Of a stretch of 64,000 nucleotides of DNA, positions 1 to 9,169 are shown in pieces. Made by a program: the position numbers and the translations under genes. This stretch comes from Arsenophonus nilaparvatae (GTDB lineage Bacteria; Pseudomonadota; Gammaproteobacteria; Enterobacterales; Enterobacteriaceae), in assembly GCF_000757905.1 (NCBI RefSeq), contig NZ_JRLH01000004.1. One strand, written 5' to 3'. Positions within the stretch are counted from its first letter, which is position 1; each line of letters begins with the position of its first letter. The notes under the pieces are model-generated. The model saw only the letters and a program-made list of their open reading frames with translations. It was not told where the DNA came from and did no database searches.

Positions 1-375
1 ATTGTTGGCACTGAAGCGAGAGGATTTTTATTTGGGGCGCCGCTTGCTTTGCGTTTAGGTGTAGGATTTGTACCAGTACGTAAAGAAGGAAAATTACCGC
101 GCGCCATATTACGACAAAATTATGAGCTAGAATATGGTACCGATGCACTAGAGATCCATAAAGATAGTATTTCAGTCAAAGACAATGTTTTAGTTGTTGA
201 TGATTTACTCGCTACAGGTGGAACGATTGAAGCGACAGTAAGCTTGATCCGGCAGCTTGGTGGTAAAGTTAATGAAGCGGCATTTATTATCTGTTTGCCT
301 GATTTGGGTGGTATCGAACGTTTAAAAAAGCAAGGGGTCAATTGTTTTAATTTGGTTGAATTCCCAGGCAGTTAA
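1..375 (+). CDS. apt: adenine phosphoribosyltransferase, 5' truncated by window edge
   Basis: Apt converts adenine and PRPP to AMP in purine salvage, in the cytosol. The frame is open from base 1, so the true start lies outside the window. What remains covers about the last 124 codons of a protein usually near 183 residues. The PRPP-binding signature is visible as VLVVDDLLATGGT, and the C-terminus ends in the typical hydrophobic ECFxLVEFPG-like stretch. It is followed by dnaX 84 bp downstream, as in E. coli. Confidence 0.95.
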   Translation: MVGTEARGFLFGAPLALRLGVGFVPVRKEGKLPRAILRQNYELEYGTDALEIHKDSISVKDNVLVVDDLLATGGTIEATVSLIRQLGGKVNEAAFIICLPDLGGIERLKKQGVNCFNLVEFPGS

Positions 376-459
376 TGCGCAAAATTTTCTAGCAAAATGT
401 GCTGACTAGCGAACAGCGATAGGTTGGCGAATCTATATACTTAATGTCTAATAGGAATC

Positions 460-2439
460 ATGAGCTACCAGGTACTTGCCCGTAAATGGCGCCCACAAAC
501 ATTTACCGATGTTGTTGGGCAACAACATGTTTTGACCGCGCTGGCAAATGGTTTGCATCAGCAGCGGCTCCATCATGCCTACTTATTTTCTGGTACACGT
601 GGAGTTGGTAAAACGACCATTGCGCGGCTGTTTGCGAAAGGGCTTAACTGTGAGGTAGGGATAAGCCAAAACCCTTGTGGTAAATGTGCTAACTGCCTAG
701 AGATAGCGGATGGGCGATTTGTTGATTTGATTGAAATTGATGCCGCTTCGCGCACGAAAGTTGAGGATACCCGCGAGCTACTAGATAATGTCCAGTATGC
801 ACCGGCACGCGGTCGATTTAAAGTGTACTTAATCGACGAAGTTCATATGCTATCTCGTCATAGCTTTAATGCTTTACTCAAGACACTGGAAGAACCACCA
901 GAACATGTGAAATTTCTATTAGCAACGACAGATCCACAGAAATTACCGATAACAGTTTTATCACGTTGTCTGCAATTTCATTTAAGATCACTTGATATTG
1001 ACCAAATAAGCAGTCAACTTGAACGTATTTTAGTGGCTGAGCAAATATCGAGTGATAAACGTGCCCGCCAATTAATCGCTAGAGCTGCCGAAGGTAGTTT
1101 ACGTGATGCATTAAGTTTAACCGATCAAGCTATTGCTATGGGGCAAGGGCAAGTATCGGCAGATTCAGTTAGCCAAATGCTAGGCATATTAGATGATGAA
1201 CAGCCGCTAGCGATCATTGAAGCGATTGTGCATGCTGATGGTCCAAAAATGATGGCTTTAGTAGAAGATATTGCTTTGCGAGGCGGTGACTGGGAAAGCG
1301 TATTGATTGAAATGTTATCATTAATTCATCGTATTGCGATGATCCAGCTTTTACCTGTGGAGATGCAAGATACTGCATCACCCATAGACGAGCGTCTACG
1401 TTTACTTGCGCGCTTGATTACGCCAACGGATTTACAGCTCTATTATCAAACCTTGTTAGTCGGACGTAAAGAGCTTCCCTATGCGCCAGAAAGGCGGATG
1501 GGAGTTGAGATGACATTGTTACGTGCATTAGCATTTCATCCTAAGTCTGTTAATGATATTGAAATTCCATTGGTGTCATCACCAAGTCTCTCTGAAACAA
1601 CTACAATAGCCAATGATATTGATAATCATGTCGATATTTCTGTTAACTTAAAAGATAAAAAAAAAATCATCAATAAAGCCACAAGCTCATCGGATGAAAA
1701 ATTAATTAGTACACCTACATTGCAATTATTGCAAGCAAAAGCATCGCTAAATAAAGCGCAAGAGAAAACGCCGTTAAAAAAGTCTGAAACAGCATCACCA
1801 AAGACAAAAACGCCACTAGCGATGTCGGCGTTAGAAAGGTTAGCTACCGTTTCGGCACAGCATCAGCTCTCTGTTTTAAATCAGCCTAAAACAGCTAATA
1901 AAAATGAAAAAAATCAAAAGGGTAAATCTTATCAATGGCGCCCGCAAAATGTTTCTGAACAAAAAGTAGAGCGAGTAACCACGCCTGGCAATATTAAACA
2001 AGCTTTAGAATATGAAAGGACGCCGGAACTTGCCAATAAAATTGCGCTTGAAGCTCGAGAACGTGACCACTGGTCGGCAGAAATTTGTCAGTTAAAAATG
2101 CCAAAATTGATAGAACAACTTGCGTTAAATGCTTATAAGGAAGCGTTAAGTGAAACGGAAATGTGTTTACATTTACGCTCAACGCAACGGCATTTGAATA
2201 CTGAACCGGCGCATAAAACATTAACAAAAGCCTTGAGTGAGTTATATGGTAAGCCGATAAAACTGGTTATCATTGAAGATGATAATTCAGCCGTCAAGAC
2301 ACCTTTGGAATGGCGGCAGGTAATTTATGAAGAGAAGCTAGCACAGGCCCGTCAATCTATTATAGTGGATAAAACGATTCAGACTTTGCGCACGTTATTT
2401 GATGCGCAGTTAGATGAAGAAAGTATTCGGCCGGTGTAG
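460..2439 (+). CDS. dnaX: DNA polymerase III subunit tau (and gamma by frameshift)
   Basis: DnaX is the clamp-loader ATPase of DNA polymerase III. The N-terminal AAA+ domain shows Walker A (GTRGVGKTT, near residue 50), a four-cysteine zinc motif (CEVGxxxNPCGKCANC), Walker B (LIDEVHML) and sensor 1. A low-complexity Lys/Thr-rich linker (about 370-500) leads to the tau-specific C-terminal domain that contacts the polymerase and DnaB. Length (659) is close to E. coli tau (643). An in-phase A AAA AAG heptamer at 1776-1782 would yield the short gamma form of about 442 residues. It precedes ybaB and recR, as in E. coli. Confidence 0.97.
   Translation: MSYQVLARKWRPQTFTDVVGQQHVLTALANGLHQQRLHHAYLFSGTRGVGKTTIARLFAKGLNCEVGISQNPCGKCANCLEIADGRFVDLIEIDAASRTKVEDTRELLDNVQYAPARGRFKVYLIDEVHMLSRHSFNALLKTLEEPPEHVKFLLATTDPQKLPITVLSRCLQFHLRSLDIDQISSQLERILVAEQISSDKRARQLIARAAEGSLRDALSLTDQAIAMGQGQVSADSVSQMLGILDDEQPLAIIEAIVHADGPKMMALVEDIALRGGDWESVLIEMLSLIHRIAMIQLLPVEMQDTASPIDERLRLLARLITPTDLQLYYQTLLVGRKELPYAPERRMGVEMTLLRALAFHPKSVNDIEIPLVSSPSLSETTTIANDIDNHVDISVNLKDKKKIINKATSSSDEKLISTPTLQLLQAKASLNKAQEKTPLKKSETASPKTKTPLAMSALERLATVSAQHQLSVLNQPKTANKNEKNQKGKSYQWRPQNVSEQKVERVTTPGNIKQALEYERTPELANKIALEARERDHWSAEICQLKMPKLIEQLALNAYKEALSETEMCLHLRSTQRHLNTEPAHKTLTKALSELYGKPIKLVIIEDDNSAVKTPLEWRQVIYEEKLAQARQSIIVDKTIQTLRTLFDAQLDEESIRPV
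1776..1787 (+). promoter_or_regulatory. dnaX programmed -1 frameshift site (A AAA AAG) and gamma stop
   Basis: The zero-frame codons TTA AAA AAG TCT contain the canonical slippery heptamer A AAA AAG. After a -1 shift the next codons are GTC TGA, giving immediate termination. This is the same logic that makes E. coli DnaX gamma. A candidate downstream stem is AACGCC with GGCGTT (about 1806-1830), farther away than the E. coli hairpin. A run of ten A residues at 1657-1666 is a second possible slippage site. Confidence 0.8.
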
Positions 2440-2514
2440 CCGAATGCATACCTTTAAGTATAATGTTGCAATGTTAAAATCTATTTTTGTAACAGATCAG
2501 AAAGAGAGAATATT

Positions 2515-2844
2515 ATGTTTGGTAAAGGTGGGCTGGGTAACCTGATGAAACAGGCTCAGCAAATGCAAGAAAAGATGCAAAAAGTTCAAGAAGAGATTGC
2601 TAACATGGAGGTTACCGGCGAATCGGGTGCAGGTCTTGTTAAAGTAACCATTAATGGCGCGCATAATTGTCGTCGGATTGAAATTGATCCTAGTTTAATG
2701 GCAGATGACAAAGATATGTTAGAGGATCTTATTGCTGCTGCATTTAATGATGCTGCGCGTCGTATAGAAGAAGCCCAAAAAGAAAAAATGGCCAATGTAT
2801 CTAATGGCATGCAATTACCTCCAGGTTTTAAGATGCCATTTTGA
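2515..2844 (+). CDS. ybaB: YbaB/EbfC family nucleoid-associated protein
   Basis: A small DNA-binding protein that forms a tweezer-like dimer and is classically encoded between dnaX and recR. The 109-residue length matches the family. The N-terminus (MFGKGGLGNLMKQAQQMQ) and the Met/Gln-rich first helix are diagnostic, and the C-terminus is the usual LPPGFKMPF. Its stop overlaps the recR start (TGATG), so the two are likely translationally coupled. Confidence 0.95.
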   Translation: MFGKGGLGNLMKQAQQMQEKMQKVQEEIANMEVTGESGAGLVKVTINGAHNCRRIEIDPSLMADDKDMLEDLIAAAFNDAARRIEEAQKEKMANVSNGMQLPPGFKMPF

Positions 2845-3449
2845 TGCAAACGAGCCCTCTTCTTGAATCTTTAATGGAAGCGCTACGCTGTTTACCTGGT
2901 GTAGGACCAAAATCAGCGCAACGTATGGCTTTCCATCTTCTGCAACGCAATCGTAGTGGTGGCATGCAATTGGCTCAGGCATTAACACGTGCAATGTCGG
3001 AAATTGGCCATTGTCAGGGTTGTCGAACATTTACTGAAAAAGATCACTGTTCTATTTGTACTAATCCGAGGCGTCAACAAACTGGCCAAATATGTGTAGT
3101 TGAAAGTCCGGCTGATATTTATGCAATTGAACAAACAGGGCAGTTTGCCGGGCGTTATTTTGTTTTAATGGGGCATTTGTCGCCATTAGATGGTGTTGGA
3201 CCTAAGGATATCGGCCTGGAAAGCTTAGCCGATAAACTCGCGACTGAGACGGTATCAGAAGTGATCCTGGCGACCAATCCAACAATTGAAGGGGAAGCAA
3301 CCGCTAATTATATTGCTGGTATATGTGCTCAATATGGGGTGATGGCCAGTCGTATTGCTCATGGCATTCCTGTTGGCGGTGAGCTTGAAATGGTTGACGG
3401 AACCACGCTATCACATTCAATTATTGGCCGTCAGAAAATTAATTATTGA
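2844..3449 (+). CDS. recR: recombination protein RecR
   Basis: RecR works with RecF and RecO to load RecA at gaps. The N-terminal helix-hairpin-helix (LPGVGPKSAQRMAFHLL), the C4 zinc finger (CQGCRTFTEKDHCSIC) and the Toprim domain (CVVESPADIYAIE) follow in order. Starting at the ATG that overlaps the ybaB stop gives 201 residues, the E. coli length; the upstream TTG adds one codon and is less likely. A hairpin terminator follows at 3480. Confidence 0.96.
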   Translation: MQTSPLLESLMEALRCLPGVGPKSAQRMAFHLLQRNRSGGMQLAQALTRAMSEIGHCQGCRTFTEKDHCSICTNPRRQQTGQICVVESPADIYAIEQTGQFAGRYFVLMGHLSPLDGVGPKDIGLESLADKLATETVSEVILATNPTIEGEATANYIAGICAQYGVMASRIAHGIPVGGELEMVDGTTLSHSIIGRQKINY

Positions 3450-3479
3450 TAGTATAAGCGTAATATAAAATAAACATAT

Positions 3480-3509
3480 GCAGAGGTTAAATACTCTGCT
3501 TATTTTTTT
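3480..3509 (+). terminator. intrinsic terminator after recR
   Basis: GCAGAG pairs with CTCTGC across an 8-nt loop and is followed by a run of seven T. It lies 30 bp after the recR stop and separates the dnaX-ybaB-recR unit from htpG. Confidence 0.75.
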
Positions 3510-3642
3510 GTGAAAAAGTTAATCATATCGGCTATCAAGCACGCTTTTCACGACCGTGAACTTGAAATTTTCAAGTTATATCCCCATCTGAGTTTCATAA
3601 CCATTCAACCTAATAAAATTATTCTAAAATTGAGGCTATTTA

Positions 3643-5517
3643 ATGAGTATGAAAGGACAAGAAACTCTTGGATTTCAATCAGAAGTAAAACAGTTATTGC
3701 AATTGATGATCCATTCTCTTTATTCCAATAAAGAAATCTTTCTACGCGAGCTGATTTCAAACGCATCTGATGCAGCGGATAAATTACGTTTTAAAGCACT
3801 ATCACAATCTGATCTTTATGAAAATGACGGTGATTTAAGAGTTAGAATTGATATTGATAAAGACAAAAAAACTTTAACAATTAGTGATAACGGCATTGGC
3901 ATGACGCGCGAAGAGGTTATTGATAATTTAGGGACGATTGCTAAATCTGGCACCAAGGCTTTTTTACAGTCTTTAGGTAACGAACAAGCGAAAGATAGCC
4001 CATTAATCGGTCAGTTTGGTGTTGGTTTCTATTCAGCTTTTATTGTTGCAGATAAAGTGACAGTGCGTACTCGGGCAGCGGGCGTAGCCGCCGATAAAGG
4101 GGTTTTCTGGCAATCTCAGGGTGAGGGTGAATATACTGTTGCTGATATTGAAAAAGCAGAGCGTGGGACTGAAATTACCTTACATTTACGTCAAGACCAA
4201 ATGGAATTCTTAGATAACTGGCGTTTGCGTTCAGTGATCAGCAAATATTCAGATCATATTGCCCTGCCAGTGGAAATTGAAGCTAAGAACGAAGAAGATG
4301 ATACTGTTATTTGGGAAAAAATTAATAAAGCCCAGGCGCTATGGACACGTAACAAAAACGATATTACGGCTGAAGAATATAAAGAGTTTTATAAGCATGT
4401 TTCCCATGATTATGCAGATCCTTTAATATGGAGTCATAATCGGGTAGAGGGTAAACAAGAATATACCAGTCTACTTTATATACCGACTAAAGCGCCTTTT
4501 GATTTATGGAATCGTGATAATAAACATGGTTTAAAGCTTTATGTTCATCGTGTTTTTATCATGGATGAAGCAGAGCAATTTATGCCAAATTACTTACGTT
4601 TTGTCCGTGGGTTAGTTGACTCCAATGACTTACCATTAAATGTTTCGCGCGAAATTTTACAAGATAGTGATATCACCCGCAGTTTGCGCAGTGCATTAAC
4701 CAAACGCGCATTGCAAATGTTGGAAAAATTAGCCAAAAGTGAACCTGAACAGTATCAACAATTCTGGCAGGAATTTGGACTAGTGCTGAAAGAGGGGCCT
4801 GCGGAAGATACAACTAATAAAGAAGCGATTACTAAATTATTACGCTTTGCATCAACGCATAATGAGAGTAATTTACAGAATGTTTCTTTAGAAGATTATG
4901 TTAGTCGTATGATTGAAGGGCAGGAAAAGATCTATTACATTACTGCAGATAGTTATGCCGCTGCGAAAAATAGCCCGCATTTAGAATTATTCCGTAAAAA
5001 AGGAATTGAAGTTTTATTATTATCTGATCGGATTGATGAGTGGATGATGAACTATTTGCCAGAGTTTGAAGGCAAATCCTTTCAATCTGTTAGTAAGACA
5101 GATGAGTCACTAGAAAAACTCGCTGATGAAAATAAGAAAGAGCAAGAAGAGACAGATAAAAAACTGGAGCCTTTCGTTGAGCGGGTAAAAAAATTATTAG
5201 GCGAGCGGGTGAAGGAAGTGAAGTTAACACACCGTTTAACAGACACGCCGGCAATCGTGACGACCGATGCGAATGATATGAGTACTCAGATGGCAAAACT
5301 TTTTGCTGCGGTGGGTCAATCAGCGCCGGAAGTAAAATATAATTTTGAACTTAATCCTGAACATCCATTAGTTAAAAAAGCGACAGAGCTAACTGATGAT
5401 GGCTTATTTTCTGAGTGGATAGAGGTATTATTAGATCAGGCGTTGTTTGTTGAACAAGGTAGCCTAGAAGATCCTAATCAATTTATTCGCCGTATGAATA
5501 AGTTACTTTTGGGCTAA
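3643..5517 (+). CDS. htpG: molecular chaperone HtpG (Hsp90)
   Basis: Bacterial Hsp90, a cytosolic ATP-dependent chaperone. The GHKL ATPase signatures are in place: ELISNASDAADKLR (about residue 30), DNGIGMT, and GQFGVGFYSAF. The middle domain carries the FVRGLVDSNDLPLNVSRE region. Length is 624, identical to E. coli. It stands alone between terminators, consistent with a heat-shock unit, though I did not identify a sigma-32 promoter with certainty. Confidence 0.98.
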   Translation: MSMKGQETLGFQSEVKQLLQLMIHSLYSNKEIFLRELISNASDAADKLRFKALSQSDLYENDGDLRVRIDIDKDKKTLTISDNGIGMTREEVIDNLGTIAKSGTKAFLQSLGNEQAKDSPLIGQFGVGFYSAFIVADKVTVRTRAAGVAADKGVFWQSQGEGEYTVADIEKAERGTEITLHLRQDQMEFLDNWRLRSVISKYSDHIALPVEIEAKNEEDDTVIWEKINKAQALWTRNKNDITAEEYKEFYKHVSHDYADPLIWSHNRVEGKQEYTSLLYIPTKAPFDLWNRDNKHGLKLYVHRVFIMDEAEQFMPNYLRFVRGLVDSNDLPLNVSREILQDSDITRSLRSALTKRALQMLEKLAKSEPEQYQQFWQEFGLVLKEGPAEDTTNKEAITKLLRFASTHNESNLQNVSLEDYVSRMIEGQEKIYYITADSYAAAKNSPHLELFRKKGIEVLLLSDRIDEWMMNYLPEFEGKSFQSVSKTDESLEKLADENKKEQEETDKKLEPFVERVKKLLGERVKEVKLTHRLTDTPAIVTTDANDMSTQMAKLFAAVGQSAPEVKYNFELNPEHPLVKKATELTDDGLFSEWIEVLLDQALFVEQGSLEDPNQFIRRMNKLLLG

Positions 5518-5546
5518 AATTTATTTAATTAACCAAGTTGTTCATA

Positions 5547-5587
5547 AAACCACGTTTTAGTTATTTTAAGACGTGGTTTGTTTTTTT
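5547..5587 (+). terminator. intrinsic terminator after htpG
   Basis: AAACCACG pairs with CGTGGTTT (8 bp, 17-nt loop) and is followed by a GTTTTTTT tail, about 30 bp downstream of the htpG stop. Confidence 0.8.
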
Positions 5588-5703
5588 AACGAAAATAATT
5601 TGATTATTCAATGGTTATCTGTTTTCTTGAGTTATAGGTATGCCTAATGATAAGGTAACTTTTCTTTCAAATTATAAAAATGAAATAGCAAGGGGTTTAC
5701 GCA

Positions 5704-6348
5704 ATGCGTATTATTTTGCTCGGCGCGCCAGGCGCAGGTAAGGGGACTCAGGCACAATTCATCATGGAAAAGTATGGTATTCCACAAATTTCTACCGGTG
5801 ATATGCTACGTGCTGCCGTAAAGGCGGGTTCAGAGTTGGGTCTACAAGCGAAAGAATTAATGGATAATGGTAAGCTTGTTACTGATGAATTAGTTATTGC
5901 TTTAGTTAAACAGCGTATAGCCCAGGATGATTGCCGAAACGGTTTCTTACTAGATGGATTTCCTCGCACTATCCCACAAGCAGACGCAATGAAAAATGCG
6001 GGTATTGCGGTGGATTATGTGTTGGAGTTTGATGTACCCGATGAAATTATTGTTGAACGCATTGTTGGTCGTCGAGTTCATACGCCTTCGGGGCGTGTTT
6101 ATCATATTAAATTTAACCCACCGAAAATAGCAAACAGAGATGATATTACCGGTGAAGAGTTAAGCATTCGCAAAGATGATCAAGAAGAAACGGTCCGCAA
6201 GCGATTAGTGGAATATCATCAGTTAACTGAGCCTTTAATTGCTTATTATCGTCAAGAAGCTGCTGCTGGTCATACTAAGTACTTTAAATTGGATGGTACC
6301 CGTAAGGTTACTGAAGTCAGTGAAGAGCTGGCTAACATTTTAGGTTAG
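5704..6348 (+). CDS. adk: adenylate kinase
   Basis: Interconverts ATP, ADP and AMP. The P-loop GAPGAGKGTQ is at residues 7-16, followed by the AMP-binding STGDMLR and the LLDGFPRT segment. The LID is present without zinc cysteines (VGRRVHTPSGRVYH), as in Enterobacterales. Length 214 equals E. coli. It is preceded by a good ribosome site (AAGGGG) and followed by a strong terminator. Confidence 0.98.
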   Translation: MRIILLGAPGAGKGTQAQFIMEKYGIPQISTGDMLRAAVKAGSELGLQAKELMDNGKLVTDELVIALVKQRIAQDDCRNGFLLDGFPRTIPQADAMKNAGIAVDYVLEFDVPDEIIVERIVGRRVHTPSGRVYHIKFNPPKIANRDDITGEELSIRKDDQEETVRKRLVEYHQLTEPLIAYYRQEAAAGHTKYFKLDGTRKVTEVSEELANILG

Positions 6349-6360
6349 TTGTTAGTTGAT

Positions 6361-6393
6361 AAAATAGGCATCCAATTTGGGTGCCTATTTTTT
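6361..6393 (+). terminator. intrinsic terminator after adk
   Basis: AATAGGCA and TGCCTATT form a stem extended by GG/CC-type pairs around a short loop, and a run of six T follows. It lies 13 bp after the adk stop. Confidence 0.8.
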
Positions 6394-6483
6394 ATTTATG
6401 GCTAATTAGTGGAAATAAAAATATTTAATAAGTTATGATAAAGTTATAAATAATTAGCGATAAATAAAATGGAGCCAAGTGGC

Positions 6484-7452
6484 ATGAGCATTAAGAAGTA
6501 TGGTGTTTTATTAGTTAATTTAGGGACGCCTGATGCACCAACGCCTACAGCAGTGAAACATTTTTTGGCAGAATTTCTTAGTGATGTAAGAGTTATTGAT
6601 ATTTCGAGGATAATTTGGAAGCCGCTATTACATTTGGTTATTTTACCAATCCGCTCGCCAAGAGTAGCTAAATTATATCGGTCAATTTGGACCGAAGCTG
6701 GTTCCCCATTGCTAAATTATAGTTTGCAACAGCGGGCTGCGCTGGCAAAAAAACTGCCCGATATTCCTGTGGAATTAGGTATGAGTTATGGTTCGCCTGC
6801 TATTGCCGAAGCAATTGATAAACTATTAATTCAGCAGGTTGAAAATATTATTGTGTTACCGCTTTATCCACAATATTCTTGTTCAACCACAGCGGCAGTT
6901 TTTGATGCGATTAGCCGAGCGTTAAAAAAATATCGAACGATACCCGGTCTTAACTTTATTCGTAGTTATGCTGCTCACCCTTCTTATATTAATGCATTAA
7001 AAAGGTCGGTGGAGTTAAGTTTTGAACGCTATGGTACACCAGAGAGATTATTGTTTTCTTATCATGGTATTCCTAAACGGTACGCAGAAACAGGTGATAT
7101 TTATCCGCAGGAATGCGAACTGACAACCCGTTTACTCAGTGAATTAATTAATTTCCCTGCTGATAAAATCATCATGACTTATCAGTCACGCTTTGGCCGT
7201 GAGCCTTGGCTTACACCTTATACAGACATTACCTTAAAAAGGTTGGCAAAGCATGGAATAAAACATGTTCAGCTGTTGTGTCCAGGTTTCTCGGTGGACT
7301 GTTTGGAAACTCTAGAAGAGATTGCTGAGCAGAATAAGAAATTATTTTATGCTGCTGGTGGCGAAAAATATCATTATATACCTGCGCTTAATGCCTCTGA
7401 GAGTCATATTATATTAATGGCTGAATTAGTTACAGATTTAGCCATTATTTAA
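6484..7452 (+). CDS. hemH: ferrochelatase
   Basis: HemH inserts Fe(II) into protoporphyrin IX, the last step of heme synthesis. It opens with GVLLVNLGTPDAPTP and has the LSYHGIPKRYAETGD motif with the metal-handling His, QSRFGREPWL, and the C-terminal CPGFSVDCLETLEEI. I chose ATG 6484 because GGAG precedes it at proper spacing; an in-frame ATG at 6469 adds five residues. Length is about 322 against 320 in E. coli. Confidence 0.96.
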   Translation: MSIKKYGVLLVNLGTPDAPTPTAVKHFLAEFLSDVRVIDISRIIWKPLLHLVILPIRSPRVAKLYRSIWTEAGSPLLNYSLQQRAALAKKLPDIPVELGMSYGSPAIAEAIDKLLIQQVENIIVLPLYPQYSCSTTAAVFDAISRALKKYRTIPGLNFIRSYAAHPSYINALKRSVELSFERYGTPERLLFSYHGIPKRYAETGDIYPQECELTTRLLSELINFPADKIIMTYQSRFGREPWLTPYTDITLKRLAKHGIKHVQLLCPGFSVDCLETLEEIAEQNKKLFYAAGGEKYHYIPALNASESHIILMAELVTDLAII

Positions 7453-7941
7453 ATGGAAGTCTAGCTAAAACTAAAAGTTATTTTAATGATTGTAATGCTA
7501 TTACATATTTAAATTTATCGATATAACTAGTTGTTTTAAATGATTAATTTTAATTAATGCTTATAAAAACCCATATTGAATCCAGTAATATTAATTATTT
7601 ATTGTATAAAATATTAAATAATTTTTATGACATTTAGTCGGTTTTAAGAAATTTTTTATTATTTACTTTTATATTTTAGAATAATTAGTATTTGGTTAAA
7701 TTTTATTTGATTATTTTAGTATGCTAATTAGTTGAAATATAGTGATTGCAAAAATAAAAACATTATTGATAAATATGAGTTATGTGTTTTATTAATGTTG
7801 GCAATATAGAGTATTATAACTAAACTTTTCTAGATTGAAGATAATTATTTGATTATTTAGTTATTCAACTCTGTATAAGATAGAAATAGATGAAAATTTA
7901 TAATTAATCATTAACAATATAACTGTTAGAAGCTATAAACT
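7453..7941. other. AT-rich intergenic region, no gene seen
   Basis: About 490 bp of very AT-rich DNA between hemH and the Wzz-like gene. In E. coli aes occupies this place; I see no remnant of it here. The downstream part presumably holds the promoter of the Wzz-like gene. Confidence 0.5.
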
Positions 7942-9072
7942 ATGACAAATAGACCATTATTAGATGCAACTACAGAACTCGACCCCTCTTTTTATTCTGC
8001 CAATACGAAACAAGATGATGAAATTGATTTATTTGAACTTTTTTCTATTCTTTATCAATCTAAATTGTTGATTGCGATTTTTGTTGCCGCATTGTCCGCA
8101 GCCGCTTTTTGTTGGTCGTTATTTTTACCACAAAAATGGGCAAGCAAAGCCATGATTGTTCAACCTACCGCTCAAGAAACGTTTAAGCTGAATGAGTTCC
8201 TTAGTCAATTAAGAGTAATGGATGTTGAAACAAATATCAATGCTGAGCAAGTTTATGCAAAATTTCTTGATGCTTATCGTTCTCAGTTGTTACAGGAAAA
8301 TTTTCTGAAAAGTAGTGACTATTTTCAGCAGTTAGTTAAATCAACAGAGTCACAATCCTTAGAGAGAGAACAACAGCTTTTACGTGATATGATAAATAAT
8401 ATTATTGTTGGCAACGTCATTTTTAGTAAAAATGCAAATAATAATGCAAATGATATTAAGCAGCCGATAGAAGCAAGCGTAGAATTTTCTGCAGCAACTG
8501 CTCAAGATGCCCAGAATTTATTGTCTGGTTATCTGCGTTATGTTGGCTCGAATGTACGGCAGGAAATTAGAGCCGAGTTAAATGAAAAAATAGCACAACA
8601 AATTGTTTATGCTAAAGGTAAATATGCTATTAAGTTGACGGCTTTAAAAAATGCTAATCGGGTTGCGGTTCAGCGGTTGAAGAATTCGTTAACAATAGCT
8701 CAATCTGTTGGAGTTAAAAAACCGGTTTCAACTACTCATAACTTTATTCAAGATGATTTAGATTACCCTATTGCATTAGGTTCAGAAGCTTTAGCTAAAA
8801 AGTTAGCTATTATTGAACAGGATAATGATCAGCTACCATTAGATCCTGAACTTTTAAATAGCCAACAATATATCCAGCAATTACAGGCGTTAGACACTAA
8901 AAATATTTGGTTTCAGCCAGTGAAATATATACAAAAGCCAACTTTACCGCTTGCTAAACAGGCACCCAAGCAAATGTATATAGTTGTATTAGCTGGACTA
9001 GCTGGTTTAATTTTGGGTTGTGTTTATGTTTTATTACGTCATATGATAAATAGTCGCAAGCAACAAGTCTGA
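7942..9072 (+). CDS. Wzz/FepE-family polysaccharide chain-length regulator
   Basis: An inner-membrane polysaccharide co-polymerase that sets O-antigen or related chain length. A cytoplasmic N-terminus (DEIDLFELFSILYQSKL) precedes the first membrane helix (about residues 45-65). A long, mostly helical periplasmic domain follows, then a Pro-rich segment (KPTLPLAKQAPKQ) and the second membrane helix (about 342-362). This is the standard Wzz layout, and the length of 376 is close to E. coli FepE (377). It stands alone rather than in an O-antigen cluster. Wzz versus FepE cannot be settled from sequence alone. Confidence 0.8.
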   Translation: MTNRPLLDATTELDPSFYSANTKQDDEIDLFELFSILYQSKLLIAIFVAALSAAAFCWSLFLPQKWASKAMIVQPTAQETFKLNEFLSQLRVMDVETNINAEQVYAKFLDAYRSQLLQENFLKSSDYFQQLVKSTESQSLEREQQLLRDMINNIIVGNVIFSKNANNNANDIKQPIEASVEFSAATAQDAQNLLSGYLRYVGSNVRQEIRAELNEKIAQQIVYAKGKYAIKLTALKNANRVAVQRLKNSLTIAQSVGVKKPVSTTHNFIQDDLDYPIALGSEALAKKLAIIEQDNDQLPLDPELLNSQQYIQQLQALDTKNIWFQPVKYIQKPTLPLAKQAPKQMYIVVLAGLAGLILGCVYVLLRHMINSRKQQV

Positions 9073-9169
9073 TGAAATAATTTTATATAAGCGGCAGGTA
9101 ATTTTCCTGCTGCTCAATGATGTTAGTTATGTTAGACTCGCTCCTTTCGTTATTACTAATCTACCTATT